From assembly GCA_031259905.1 (NCBI GenBank), contig JAIRKS010000054.1, forward strand, positions 1 to 6,599: 6,599 bases of DNA, read 5' to 3'. How positions within the stretch are numbered: position 1 is the stretch's first letter; each line of letters begins with the position of its first letter. The stretch comes from Odoribacteraceae bacterium (GTDB taxonomy: Bacteria > Bacteroidota > Bacteroidia > Bacteroidales > Marinifilaceae). The notes under the pieces are model-generated. The model saw only the letters and a list, made by a program, of their open reading frames with translations. It searched no databases and was not told the origin of the DNA. Position numbers and translations under genes: made by a program. Positions 1 through 6,259 of this stretch are shown piece after piece.

Positions 1-1
1 G

Positions 2-562
2 GGGGAACGCACCGCGATCGCCGTGACGCTCGAGGAGGGGGCGGACGCCGCGCGCGTCGCCGACCGGATCAAGGCGAAAGGCGGGTACGCGGTGAAGAGC
101 ATGGAGGAGATCGCGCCGCAGGTGTTCGACTGGCTGAAGCTGCTCGACCTGAACGTGTGGATCATCCTGGCGCTGCTGGTCTCCGTGGCCGGCTTCAACA
201 TGATCTCCGGGTTGCTGGTGTTGATCCTCGACAAGACGGCGATGATCGGCACGTTGAAGGCGCTCGGCTGCGGGGACGGCTCGCTGCAAATGATCTTCCT
301 GCACGTGGCGACGGGGCTGGTCGGGCGCGGGATGCTCTGGGGGAACGCGCTGGCGCTGGCGCTGGCGGGCGTGCAGCGGTGCTTTCACGTGGTGACGTTA
401 GACGCTGAATCCTATTACATGAGCACGGTGCCGGTGGCGATCAACGCGTGGCACGTCGTGCTATTGAACGCCGGCGTGATGGCGGTGACGATCGCGATCC
501 TCGTCGTGCCGACGATCATCGTGTCACGCGTGAACCCGGTACGCTCCATGAAATTCGAGTAA
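2..562 (+). CDS. FtsX/LolE-type ABC transporter permease, C-terminal part (5' end outside window)
   Basis: The frame is open from base 2 to a TAA stop, giving 186 visible residues of the C-terminal half of an FtsX-family permease. Such proteins are usually about 400 residues in the LolC/LolE-like branch. Residues 1-45 look like the end of the extracytoplasmic (MacB/FtsX-type) domain. A strong membrane segment follows at about 52-77. Next is a charged cytoplasmic stretch, DKTAMIGTLKALG (77-89), typical of the coupling region that contacts the ATPase. Further hydrophobic segments lie at about 97-124 and 147-174. The tail, SRVNPVRSMKFE, matches the usual ending of these permeases (a hydrophobic helix, then NP..S..FE). 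The likely role is inner-membrane export of lipoproteins toward the outer membrane, but the FtsX fold is shared with MacB-like exporters and no ATPase gene is visible. The stop overlaps the next start by one base. Family assignment is confident; the exact substrate is not. Confidence 0.85.
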   Translation, partial: GERTAIAVTLEEGADAARVADRIKAKGGYAVKSMEEIAPQVFDWLKLLDLNVWIILALLVSVAGFNMISGLLVLILDKTAMIGTLKALGCGDGSLQMIFLHVATGLVGRGMLWGNALALALAGVQRCFHVVTLDAESYYMSTVPVAINAWHVVLLNAGVMAVTIAILVVPTIIVSRVNPVRSMKFE

Positions 563-1263
563 TGAACGACAAGAACGCGACAACGGGCGGGCGCCGCGCG
601 GGAGTACTGGGGACGGTGATCTTCCACCTCCTGGTAGCGATCGCGCTGGCCGTCGCGGGCATCAGCCGCGAGACGGCGCACCGGGAAACGGGCTTCGCGA
701 TCGAGCTGGAGGACGCGGAGGTGCCGCGGCAGCCCGTCGACGGGGAGCCTCGCGAGACGCGTGACATCCCCTCCCCCGTCGCCGTGAACGAGGAGGTGGC
801 CGGCGACGCGGATCGCGACATCGAGCGCTACATCGCCGCCATCCGGGAGGAGCTGCGAGCGGTCGCGCGGGACGACGGGCAGCGCGACGCGGGCGACGAA
901 GCGCGGCGCCTCGCGGATAGCCTGCAGGAACGGGAAGATCACCTGTCGCGCCGGCTCGACTCGCTGCAGTCCGTGGCACGCGCGGGCGGGAGCAGCGTCA
1001 CGTACCGCCTCGCCGGCCGGCACAAGATCACGCTACCCGTCCCCGTCTTCCGGTGCGAGTTCGGCGGCACGGTCGTCGTGAGCATCAGCGTCGACCCGCG
1101 CGGCACGGTGGTCAGGGCGCGGGTCGTCGACGCGGCCTCGAAGGACGATCCCTGTCTCCGCGAGACGGCCCTGGACGCCGCGACGCGTGCCCGCTTCAAC
1201 GGGTTGGAATCCGCCCCGGCACGACAGGAGGGGACGATCACTTACCATTTCGTGAGGCAATGA
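562..1263 (+). CDS. Membrane-anchored protein with TonB-like C-terminal domain
   Basis: This is a 233-residue protein. I chose the ATG at 562 because it overlaps the permease stop (TAATG) and places a short charged N-terminus before a single membrane helix at about 14-34, as in TonB-type inner-membrane anchors. An upstream ATG at 448 would add 38 arginine-rich residues read out of frame through the permease and is unlikely. Residues 40-80 are acidic and proline-containing. Residues 84-140 are charged and helix-prone, probably a coiled coil. Residues 165-233 resemble a TonB C-terminal domain: a strand pattern GTVVVSISVDPRGTV, a conserved-looking helix near ETALDAATRARF, and the ending EGTITYHFV. 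Two cysteines (165 and 198) flank the first strands and could form a disulfide in the periplasm. It lacks the long Pro-Glu/Pro-Lys spacer of classical TonB, and no ExbB/ExbD is nearby, so energy transduction to an outer-membrane receptor is possible but unproven. Confidence 0.75.
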   Translation: MNDKNATTGGRRAGVLGTVIFHLLVAIALAVAGISRETAHRETGFAIELEDAEVPRQPVDGEPRETRDIPSPVAVNEEVAGDADRDIERYIAAIREELRAVARDDGQRDAGDEARRLADSLQEREDHLSRRLDSLQSVARAGGSSVTYRLAGRHKITLPVPVFRCEFGGTVVVSISVDPRGTVVRARVVDAASKDDPCLRETALDAATRARFNGLESAPARQEGTITYHFVRQ

Positions 1264-1937
1264 GCGCGCGCGCTTTCCCGTTCTTTTTCCCGGTTTACCT
1301 CTTCGCGTGCACGGCGTGCGGCAAGGGGCTCGCGAAGGGAGAGGGGGTTCTCTGCACGCGGTGCCTCCGCTCGCTTCCCCGCGACCGCGACAGTCACCTG
1401 GAGATAGAGTTGCTGTTCGCCGGGGAGTGCCGGATCGACCCGCTGTTCGCGCTTTTCCAGCATCACCGCGCGAGCCGGCACCGGCGGCTGGTGCACGCCG
1501 TGAAGTACCGCGACCGGGAGCAGCTGGGCGTCTACCTGGGGAAGATGATCGGCGAGAGGATAGCGGGAAGGGTCGCGGCAGAGATGATCGTCCCCGTGCC
1601 GTTGCACCCGGCGCGGCAGCGGGCACGCGGATTTAACCAGGCAGCGCGGCTCGCGCGGGGGATCGCCGAGGTGCTGCACCTGCCGACGCGGGAGGAGGTG
1701 ATCCGGAGGGTCATCGACAACCCGTCGCAAACGGGATTGAATCCAGGAGAACGGATGGCGAACGTGGAGCGCGTCTTCGCGGTGACCGATCGCGAGGCGC
1801 TGGAGGGGAAACATTTGCTGCTCGTCGACGACGTGATCACGACGGGCGCGACGATCGCCAGCTGTCTCCACGAACTGGGCAGCATACCGGGGATACGCGT
1901 GAGCGTCGCGTGCCTTTCGCGCGCGCTGGTGTCGTGA
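1260..1937 (+). CDS. comF: ComF family phosphoribosyltransferase-like protein
   Basis: This is a 225-residue protein of usual ComF length. The ATG at 1260 overlaps the previous stop as ATGA, giving translational coupling; GAGG at 1254-1257 is very close to the start. The N-terminus holds a four-cysteine zinc-ribbon-like site (C17, C20, C32, C35). The body is a type I phosphoribosyltransferase fold, with VKYRD at 81-85, the family motif VPVPLHPARQRARGFNQA at 111-128, and a PRPP-binding loop LLLVDDVITTGAT at 187-199 that includes the acidic pair D190/D191. In competent bacteria such as Haemophilus, Bacillus and Helicobacter, ComF is a cytoplasmic protein needed for DNA uptake. Most bacteria that carry it, including Bacteroidota, are not known to be competent, so its role here may concern DNA handling or an uncharacterised phosphoribosyl reaction. 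No other competence gene is in the window. The family call is firm; the biological role is uncertain. Confidence 0.9.
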   Translation: MSARAFPFFFPVYLFACTACGKGLAKGEGVLCTRCLRSLPRDRDSHLEIELLFAGECRIDPLFALFQHHRASRHRRLVHAVKYRDREQLGVYLGKMIGERIAGRVAAEMIVPVPLHPARQRARGFNQAARLARGIAEVLHLPTREEVIRRVIDNPSQTGLNPGERMANVERVFAVTDREALEGKHLLLVDDVITTGATIASCLHELGSIPGIRVSVACLSRALVS

Positions 1938-1954
1938 ATACCGAAATAAAACGG

Positions 1955-1984
1955 GCGTTTCCTTCCCCGGTAACGCGGAAACAC
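1955..1984 (+). other. Hairpin with two alternative pairings between comF and mutA
   Basis: The left arm GCGTTTCC (1955-1962) can pair with GGTAACGC (1969-1976), giving seven base pairs with one internal T-T mismatch and a six-base loop. It can instead pair with GGAAACAC (1977-1984), with one mismatch and a 14-base loop. The two folds exclude each other. The structure lies 17 bases after the comF stop and ends just before the candidate mutA -7 element. No T-run follows, so it is not a canonical intrinsic terminator. It could be a 3'-end-stabilising hairpin for the upstream operon or, as DNA, an operator-like repeat. The pairing is read directly; the function is inference. Confidence 0.45.
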
Positions 1985-1985
1985 C

Positions 1986-1993
1986 TAAATTTG
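1986..1993 (+). promoter_or_regulatory. Candidate Bacteroidota -7 promoter element for mutAB
   Basis: TAAATTTG matches the Bacteroidota primary sigma-factor -7 consensus TAnnTTTG exactly. It begins 56 bases before the mutA ATG, so the message would have a leader of roughly 40-45 bases. The matching -33 element is weak: only a TTCC at 1963-1966 lies 19 bases upstream. The surrounding leader (1981-2041) is AT-rich compared with the flanking genes, as expected of a promoter region. This suggests mutAB has its own transcript, separate from the permease-tonB-comF operon. Confidence 0.55.
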
Positions 1994-2041
1994 CCTCCGT
2001 TCCAAGAAAGAACAACAGTGATTACAATATAAAACCAAGTT

Positions 2042-3922
2042 ATGACAGACAACGTACACGCGAAACTGTTCACGGAGTTCCCCCCGACGTCGACGCGGGA
2101 GTGGAAGGAGAAGGTGATCGCGGACCTGAAAGGGGCCGATTTCGACAAGAAGCTCGTGTGGAGAACCAACGAGGGGTTTAACGTCCAGCCCATGTACCGG
2201 CGGGAAGACCTCGAGGCGATCGTTCACCTGAACGCGTTCCCCGGCGAGTTCCCCTACGTGAGGGGCAACAGGAAAGAGAGTAACGAATGGTTCACGCGGC
2301 AGGATATCCGGGTGGACAACGCGACGAGCGCTAACAGGAAGGCGCTGGAGGTGTTGAACAGGGGCGTCGACTCGCTGGGGTTCGTGATCCCGTCGGGGAA
2401 CGACTTCTCGCGGGAGGAGATGGCCGCGCTGCTAGAGGGGATTTGCCTGGATTGCATCGAGGTGAACTTCGTCGTCGGGCGTGACAAGGTGCGCGTGCTG
2501 CGGCTCTTCCAGGAGGTCGTCGGCGAGAAAGGCATCGACCCCGCCGCGCTGCGCGGGGGAATCAATATCGACCCCCTCGGCAAGTTGCTGATGGAAGGGA
2601 AATGGAATAACCAGCGCCCGCTCGACCTGGTGAAGAATACCCTCGCGGGGAGCGCGGCGATGAAGCATTTCAAGATCGTGGAGGTGAGCGGGTATATCTT
2701 CAATAACTCCGGATCTTCCGTCGTGCAGGAGCTGGGATTTAGCCTCGCCGCCGGGGTGGAGTACCTCGACCGGCTCACCGACCTGGGGTTGGGCATCGAG
2801 GAGATCGCGCCACGTACGCGCTTTCACTTCGCCACCGGCTCCAAGTATTTCATGGAGATCGCCAAGCCGAGGGCAGCACGGCTCCTCTGGGCGCGTATCG
2901 TGAAGGCGTACGGGCCGGCGGACGACGCGTGTTGCCAGATGAGTATTCACGCGGAGACCTCCAGGTGGAACAAGACGATCTACGATCCCAACGTGAACAT
3001 GTTGCGCACGCAGACCGAGGCCATGTCTGCCGTCCTCGGGGGGGTGGACTCGTTTACCGTGCACCCGTATGATCTCGTGTACGAGGAGCGCCCGTCGGAG
3101 CTGGGTGAACGCGTGGCACGCAACCAGCAGCTGTTATTAAAAGAGGAGTCGCACTTCGGGAAGATCGTCGACCCGGCCGGCGGCTCTTATTATATAGAGG
3201 AGCTTACGCGGCTCATCGCTAACGAGGCGTGGAGGCTCTTCCTCGACGTGCAGGAACGGGGCGGCTTCGTGAAGGCGCTGGAGGAAGGGTTTATCCAGGA
3301 TGCCGTGAACGCTACCGCGCGCAAACGCGACCTCGATATCGTTAACCGCAAGGAGAATTTCCTCGGGACGAACCAGTACCCGAATTTCAACGAGATGATC
3401 GACACGCCTCCCCCCGCCGCCGTCCTCGAGCCGGAGGATAACACGGCGACGGATGCCGTCATCAAGACGCTCAAACCGTACCGCGGCACGCGGCTCTTCG
3501 AGGCCACGCGGCTGAAGACCGATCTCCACGCCAGGGCAGCGGGTCGCCGACCGGTGGTCTACATGTTCCCCGTGGGCAGCCTCGCCATGCGCAAGGCGCG
3601 GGCGCAGTTCGCTTGCAACTTCTTCGCGTGCGCCGGCTTCCAGGTGATCGACAACAACGGCTTCAAGACCGTCAGCGAGGGCACGCGGGCCTGCGAGGAG
3701 AACAAGGCGGACATCGTCGTGATATGCAGCTCCGACGAGGAGTACGCTACCCTCGCGCCGGAGATCAACGCCGCGCTGGCAGGGAAGGCGATCGTCGTCG
3801 TCGCCGGCAACCCGGAGTGCCGCCCGCAACTGGAGGCAGAGGGCATCACGCGCTTCATCCACGTGCGCAGCAACCTCCTCGAAGAGTTAAAGAAATATCA
3901 AACAGAACTGGGAATAGCATAA
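2042..3922 (+). CDS. mutA: Methylmalonyl-CoA mutase small (non-catalytic) subunit
   Basis: This 626-residue protein is the small subunit that pairs with MutB to form the adenosylcobalamin-dependent mutase interconverting succinyl-CoA and (R)-methylmalonyl-CoA in the cytoplasm. Length and architecture fit the family: an N-terminal arm, a TIM-barrel mutase domain over about 40-480, and a flavodoxin-like C-terminal domain over about 504-620. Family signatures include HFATGSKYFMEIAKPRAARLLWARI near 263-287 and DPAGGSYYIEELT at 377-389. The active-site and cofactor residues are degenerate, as known for MutA. The catalytic histidine of the SGYH motif is replaced in SGYI (216-219), and the DxHxxG cobalamin motif is replaced by LAMRKA (514-519), so no cobalt ligand is present. 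The ATG at 2042 has no Shine-Dalgarno sequence, which is usual in Bacteroidota. mutB follows after 6 bases. Identification is strong from sequence similarity and from the neighbouring catalytic partner. Confidence 0.96.
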   Translation: MTDNVHAKLFTEFPPTSTREWKEKVIADLKGADFDKKLVWRTNEGFNVQPMYRREDLEAIVHLNAFPGEFPYVRGNRKESNEWFTRQDIRVDNATSANRKALEVLNRGVDSLGFVIPSGNDFSREEMAALLEGICLDCIEVNFVVGRDKVRVLRLFQEVVGEKGIDPAALRGGINIDPLGKLLMEGKWNNQRPLDLVKNTLAGSAAMKHFKIVEVSGYIFNNSGSSVVQELGFSLAAGVEYLDRLTDLGLGIEEIAPRTRFHFATGSKYFMEIAKPRAARLLWARIVKAYGPADDACCQMSIHAETSRWNKTIYDPNVNMLRTQTEAMSAVLGGVDSFTVHPYDLVYEERPSELGERVARNQQLLLKEESHFGKIVDPAGGSYYIEELTRLIANEAWRLFLDVQERGGFVKALEEGFIQDAVNATARKRDLDIVNRKENFLGTNQYPNFNEMIDTPPPAAVLEPEDNTATDAVIKTLKPYRGTRLFEATRLKTDLHARAAGRRPVVYMFPVGSLAMRKARAQFACNFFACAGFQVIDNNGFKTVSEGTRACEENKADIVVICSSDEEYATLAPEINAALAGKAIVVVAGNPECRPQLEAEGITRFIHVRSNLLEELKKYQTELGIA

Positions 3923-3928
3923 CATATC

Positions 3929-6085
3929 ATGAAACCTGATTTCAAACACGTGAATATCCCGCCGGCGAGAGAGACCATGACCGCCGAAGAGTGGGAACAA
4001 AAGAACGGGATCGCCAAGAACTGGATGACCCCCGAACTGATACCGGTCAAGCCCGTTTATACCCGCGCCGACCTCGAGGGGATGGAGCATCTCGACTACG
4101 CGGCCGGCATCCCCCCGTACCTCCGCGGGCCTTACTCCGGCATGTACCCGATGCGCCCCTGGACCATCCGGCAGTACGCCGGCTTCTCGACCGCCGAGGA
4201 GTCCAACGCCTTCTACCGCCGTAACCTCGCCGCCGGGCAGAAGGGGCTGTCCGTGGCCTTCGACCTGGCCACGCACCGCGGGTACGATTCCGATCACCCG
4301 CGCGTCATCGGCGACGTGGGGAAGGCCGGCGTGGCCGTCGACTCGATCCTCGACATGAAGATCCTCTTCGACCAGATCCCGCTCGACAAGATGTCCGTCT
4401 CCATGACCATGAACGGCGCCGTGCTGCCCGTGCTGGCCTTTTACATCGTCGCCGGGCTGGAGCAGGGCGCGACCCTCGACCAACTCTCCGGGACGATCCA
4501 GAACGATATCCTGAAGGAGTTCATGGTGAGGAACACGTACATCTACCCGCCGGGGTTCTCCATGAAGATCATCGCCGACATCTTCGAGTATACTTCACGC
4601 AACATGCCGAAGTTTAACTCGATCTCTATCTCCGGCTACCACATGCAGGAGGCCGGCGCGACGGCCGATATCGAGCTGGCGTACACGCTGGCCGACGGCC
4701 TGGAGTATCTCCGCGCGGGGGTGAACGCCGGGATGGATATCGACGCGTTCGCGCCGCGGCTCTCTTTCTTCTGGGCCATCGGGATGAATCACTTCATGGA
4801 GATCGCCAAGATGAGGGCCGGCAGGCTGCTGTGGTCGAAGATCGTGAAGCAGTTTAACCCGAAGAACCCGAAGTCGCTGGCGTTGCGCACGCATAGCCAG
4901 ACCTCCGGGTGGTCGCTCACCGAGCAGGATCCCTTCAACAACGTCGGGCGCACGTGCATCGAGGCGATGGGTGCGGCTCTCGGTCACACGCAGAGCTTGC
5001 ACACCAACGCCCTCGACGAGGCGATCGCGCTGCCGACCGATTTCTCCGCGCGTATCGCGCGCAACACGCAGATTTATATCCAGGACGAGACGACGATTGA
5101 TTACGCCATCGACCCCTGGGGCGGCTCTTATTACGTGGAGAGCCTCACGCGTGACCTGGTCGAGAAGGCGTGGGCGCACATCCAGGAGGTGGAGACGCTG
5201 GGCGGCATGGCGAAGGCGATCGAGTCGGGTATCCCCAAGTTGCGCATCGAAGAGGCGGCCGCGCGCACGCAGGCACGCATCGACAGCGGGGCGCAGGTGA
5301 TCGTCGGGACGAACAAGTATCGCCTCGAGAAGGAGGACCCGATTGATATTCTCGAGGTGGATAACTCCGCCGTGCGGGAGGCGCAGGTGCGACGGCTGCA
5401 GGAGCTGAAGGCTAACCGCGACGGCGCGCGCGTGCAGCAAGCGCTGGAGGCGATTACCCGCTGCGCGGAGACCGGCGAGGGGAATCTCCTCGAGCTGGCC
5501 GTCGACGCCGCCCGCGAGAGGGCTTCGCTGGGGGAGATTTCCCTGGCTTGTGAAAAGGTTTGTGGACGTTATAAAGCTGTGATAAGAACCGTGAGTGGAG
5601 TGTATTCTAACGTGGCCGGGGAGGACGCCGACTTCAAGAGGGCCAAGGAGCTGACGGACCGTTTCGCCGAGTTGACGGGACGGAGACCGCGTATCATGAT
5701 CGCCAAGATGGGGCAGGACGGGCACGACCGCGGCGCGAAGGTGGTGGCCACGGGGTATGCCGATCTCGGTTTTGACGTGGACATGGGGCCGCTTTTCCAG
5801 ACGCCGGAGGAGACCGCCCGGCAGGCCGTGGAGAATGACGTGCATGTTGTCGGCGTTTCGTCGCTGGCCGCCGGGCATAAGACGCTGGTGCCGGCCGTGG
5901 TCGCCGAGTTGAAGAAGCTCGGTAGGGAGGATATTCTCGTGTACGTGGGAGGCGTTATCCCGCACCAGGATTACCAGTTCCTCTTCGACGCCGGCGCTAT
6001 CGCCGTCTTCGGCCCAGGGACCAAGGTGCCCGCGAGCGCGATCCAAGTCCTCGAAATCCTCCTGCAATTGAACAGGAAGTCCTAA
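3929..6085 (+). CDS. mutB: Methylmalonyl-CoA mutase large (catalytic) subunit
   Basis: This 718-residue protein is the catalytic, adenosylcobalamin-binding subunit, which carries out the radical rearrangement between succinyl-CoA and (R)-methylmalonyl-CoA. In Bacteroidota this step leads from succinate toward propionate. The TIM-barrel domain spans about 35-540. It keeps the residues equivalent to Propionibacterium shermanii Tyr89, Arg207 and His244, here Tyr83 (RQYAGF), Arg201 (RNTYIY) and His238 (SGYHMQ), with a constant offset of 6. The cobalamin domain spans about 585-718. Its DxHxxG motif is D597-G-H599-D-R-G602; His599 is the expected cobalt ligand (His610 in P. shermanii). Nothing essential appears missing. 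The ATG at 3929 lies 6 bases after mutA with no clear Shine-Dalgarno sequence, implying co-transcription and probably coupled translation. Codons 540-561, in the linker before the cobalamin domain, are unusually AT-rich. No epimerase or MeaB-type chaperone gene lies in the window. Confidence 0.98.
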   Translation: MKPDFKHVNIPPARETMTAEEWEQKNGIAKNWMTPELIPVKPVYTRADLEGMEHLDYAAGIPPYLRGPYSGMYPMRPWTIRQYAGFSTAEESNAFYRRNLAAGQKGLSVAFDLATHRGYDSDHPRVIGDVGKAGVAVDSILDMKILFDQIPLDKMSVSMTMNGAVLPVLAFYIVAGLEQGATLDQLSGTIQNDILKEFMVRNTYIYPPGFSMKIIADIFEYTSRNMPKFNSISISGYHMQEAGATADIELAYTLADGLEYLRAGVNAGMDIDAFAPRLSFFWAIGMNHFMEIAKMRAGRLLWSKIVKQFNPKNPKSLALRTHSQTSGWSLTEQDPFNNVGRTCIEAMGAALGHTQSLHTNALDEAIALPTDFSARIARNTQIYIQDETTIDYAIDPWGGSYYVESLTRDLVEKAWAHIQEVETLGGMAKAIESGIPKLRIEEAAARTQARIDSGAQVIVGTNKYRLEKEDPIDILEVDNSAVREAQVRRLQELKANRDGARVQQALEAITRCAETGEGNLLELAVDAARERASLGEISLACEKVCGRYKAVIRTVSGVYSNVAGEDADFKRAKELTDRFAELTGRRPRIMIAKMGQDGHDRGAKVVATGYADLGFDVDMGPLFQTPEETARQAVENDVHVVGVSSLAAGHKTLVPAVVAELKKLGREDILVYVGGVIPHQDYQFLFDAGAIAVFGPGTKVPASAIQVLEILLQLNRKS

Positions 6086-6090
6086 CGAGG
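6081..6090 (+). repeat. Direct repeat copy 1, CCTAACGAGG, spanning the mutB stop
   Basis: The decamer CCTAACGAGG covers the mutB TAA stop and recurs exactly at 6166-6175, 85 bases downstream, immediately at the left boundary of the insertion sequence. Two identical decamers so close together are unlikely by chance. They may be a duplication left by insertion or slippage. Confidence 0.5.
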
Positions 6091-6171
6091 CAGGGGGGAA
6101 ATGGTTTCCTCCTGCACCCCCTCCAGCCCGTAGCACGGGCGGGCATTAAAGCTGGACGGACGCAGCCTAAC
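6086..6171. other. Hairpin-rich spacer between mutB and the insertion sequence
   Basis: No coding frame is supportable here. The spacer contains the stem just after mutB (6090-6115), a perfect 6-bp stem GCCCGT-AGC-ACGGGC at 6126-6140, and an outer inverted repeat TCCAGC (6122-6127) / GCTGGA (6151-6156) that partly competes with it. The right part carries a second copy of the decamer found at the mutB stop. This is likely mutB 3' untranslated sequence or a remnant of earlier insertions. Confidence 0.4.
6090..6115 (+). terminator. Possible mutAB terminator hairpin
   Basis: Five bases after the mutB stop, GCAGGGGGGAAA (6090-6101) pairs with TTTCCTCCTGC (6105-6115). The stem is about 10-11 bp with one irregularity and a TGG loop. 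It is stable and well placed for ending or protecting the mutAB message, but the following sequence is C-rich and not a T-run, so it does not meet the usual rule for an intrinsic terminator. Confidence 0.45.
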
Positions 6172-6175
6172 GAGG
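6166..6175 (+). repeat. Direct repeat copy 2, CCTAACGAGG, at the insertion sequence edge
   Basis: This is an exact copy of the decamer at 6081-6090. Its last bases run into the terminator-like stem and the putative left end of the insertion sequence, so one or two of the Gs may belong to the element rather than to the host. Confidence 0.5.
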
Positions 6176-6213
6176 GGGCTGTATCAAAAGTAAAGGCAGC
6201 CCTCATTTTTTTT
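6172..6213 (+). terminator. Intrinsic-terminator-like stem with T8 at the insertion sequence left end
   Basis: GAGGGGGCTG (6172-6181) pairs with CAGCCCTC (6197-6204), an 8-bp stem with two extra G residues in the left arm. The sequence ATTTTTTTT follows directly (T8 at 6206-6213). This is a classical rho-independent layout. It would stop transcription arriving from mutAB before the transposase gene, a common way for insertion sequences to avoid activation by outside transcription. The sequence reading is direct; the protective role is inference. Confidence 0.65.
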
Positions 6214-6240
6214 GTCATATCGTTTAAATTTAGTAACTTG
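6211..6240 (+). promoter_or_regulatory. Candidate transposase promoter
   Basis: TTTG (6211-6214) could be a Bacteroidota -33 element. Nineteen bases later, TAACTTG (6234-6240) resembles the TAnnTTTG -7 element with one base missing. The spacing fits the Bacteroidota promoter type, and the start codon follows about 20 bases later. The -33 element sits at the end of the terminator T tract. The match is imperfect, so this is a moderate call. Confidence 0.4.
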
Positions 6241-6259
6241 CGGTCAAAATTAGAAGGAT

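Noticed and set aside
448..561. Upstream in-frame extension of the TonB-like gene
   Set aside because: It would overlap the permease by more than 100 bases and add an Arg/Asp-rich N-terminus. The ATG at 562 gives the expected anchor topology and an overlapping stop-start.
504..562. Candidate internal promoter or separate start before the TonB-like gene
   Set aside because: No TAnnTTTG element is visible there, and the one-base overlap argues for coupling.
415..1023. Minus-strand open frame of 202 codons across the permease end and the TonB-like gene
   Set aside because: It overlaps two supported plus-strand genes, has low-complexity Arg/Ala/Asp-rich sequence and no plausible start context.
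1938..2041. Cobalamin riboswitch upstream of mutAB
   Set aside because: The gap is only 104 bases, too short for a full cobalamin riboswitch, and no B12-box-like sequence was recognised.
4595..6136. Long open frame of 513 codons on the minus strand opposite mutB
   Set aside because: It is antisense to a clearly conserved MutB protein. Its Arg/Leu/His-rich translation shows no recognisable domain and is typical of shadow frames in high-GC genes.
6126..6140. Hairpin GCCCGT-AGC-ACGGGC as a REP element or attachment site
   Set aside because: Only a single copy is visible, with no flanking recombinase and no second copy in the window. It is kept only as part of the spacer description.
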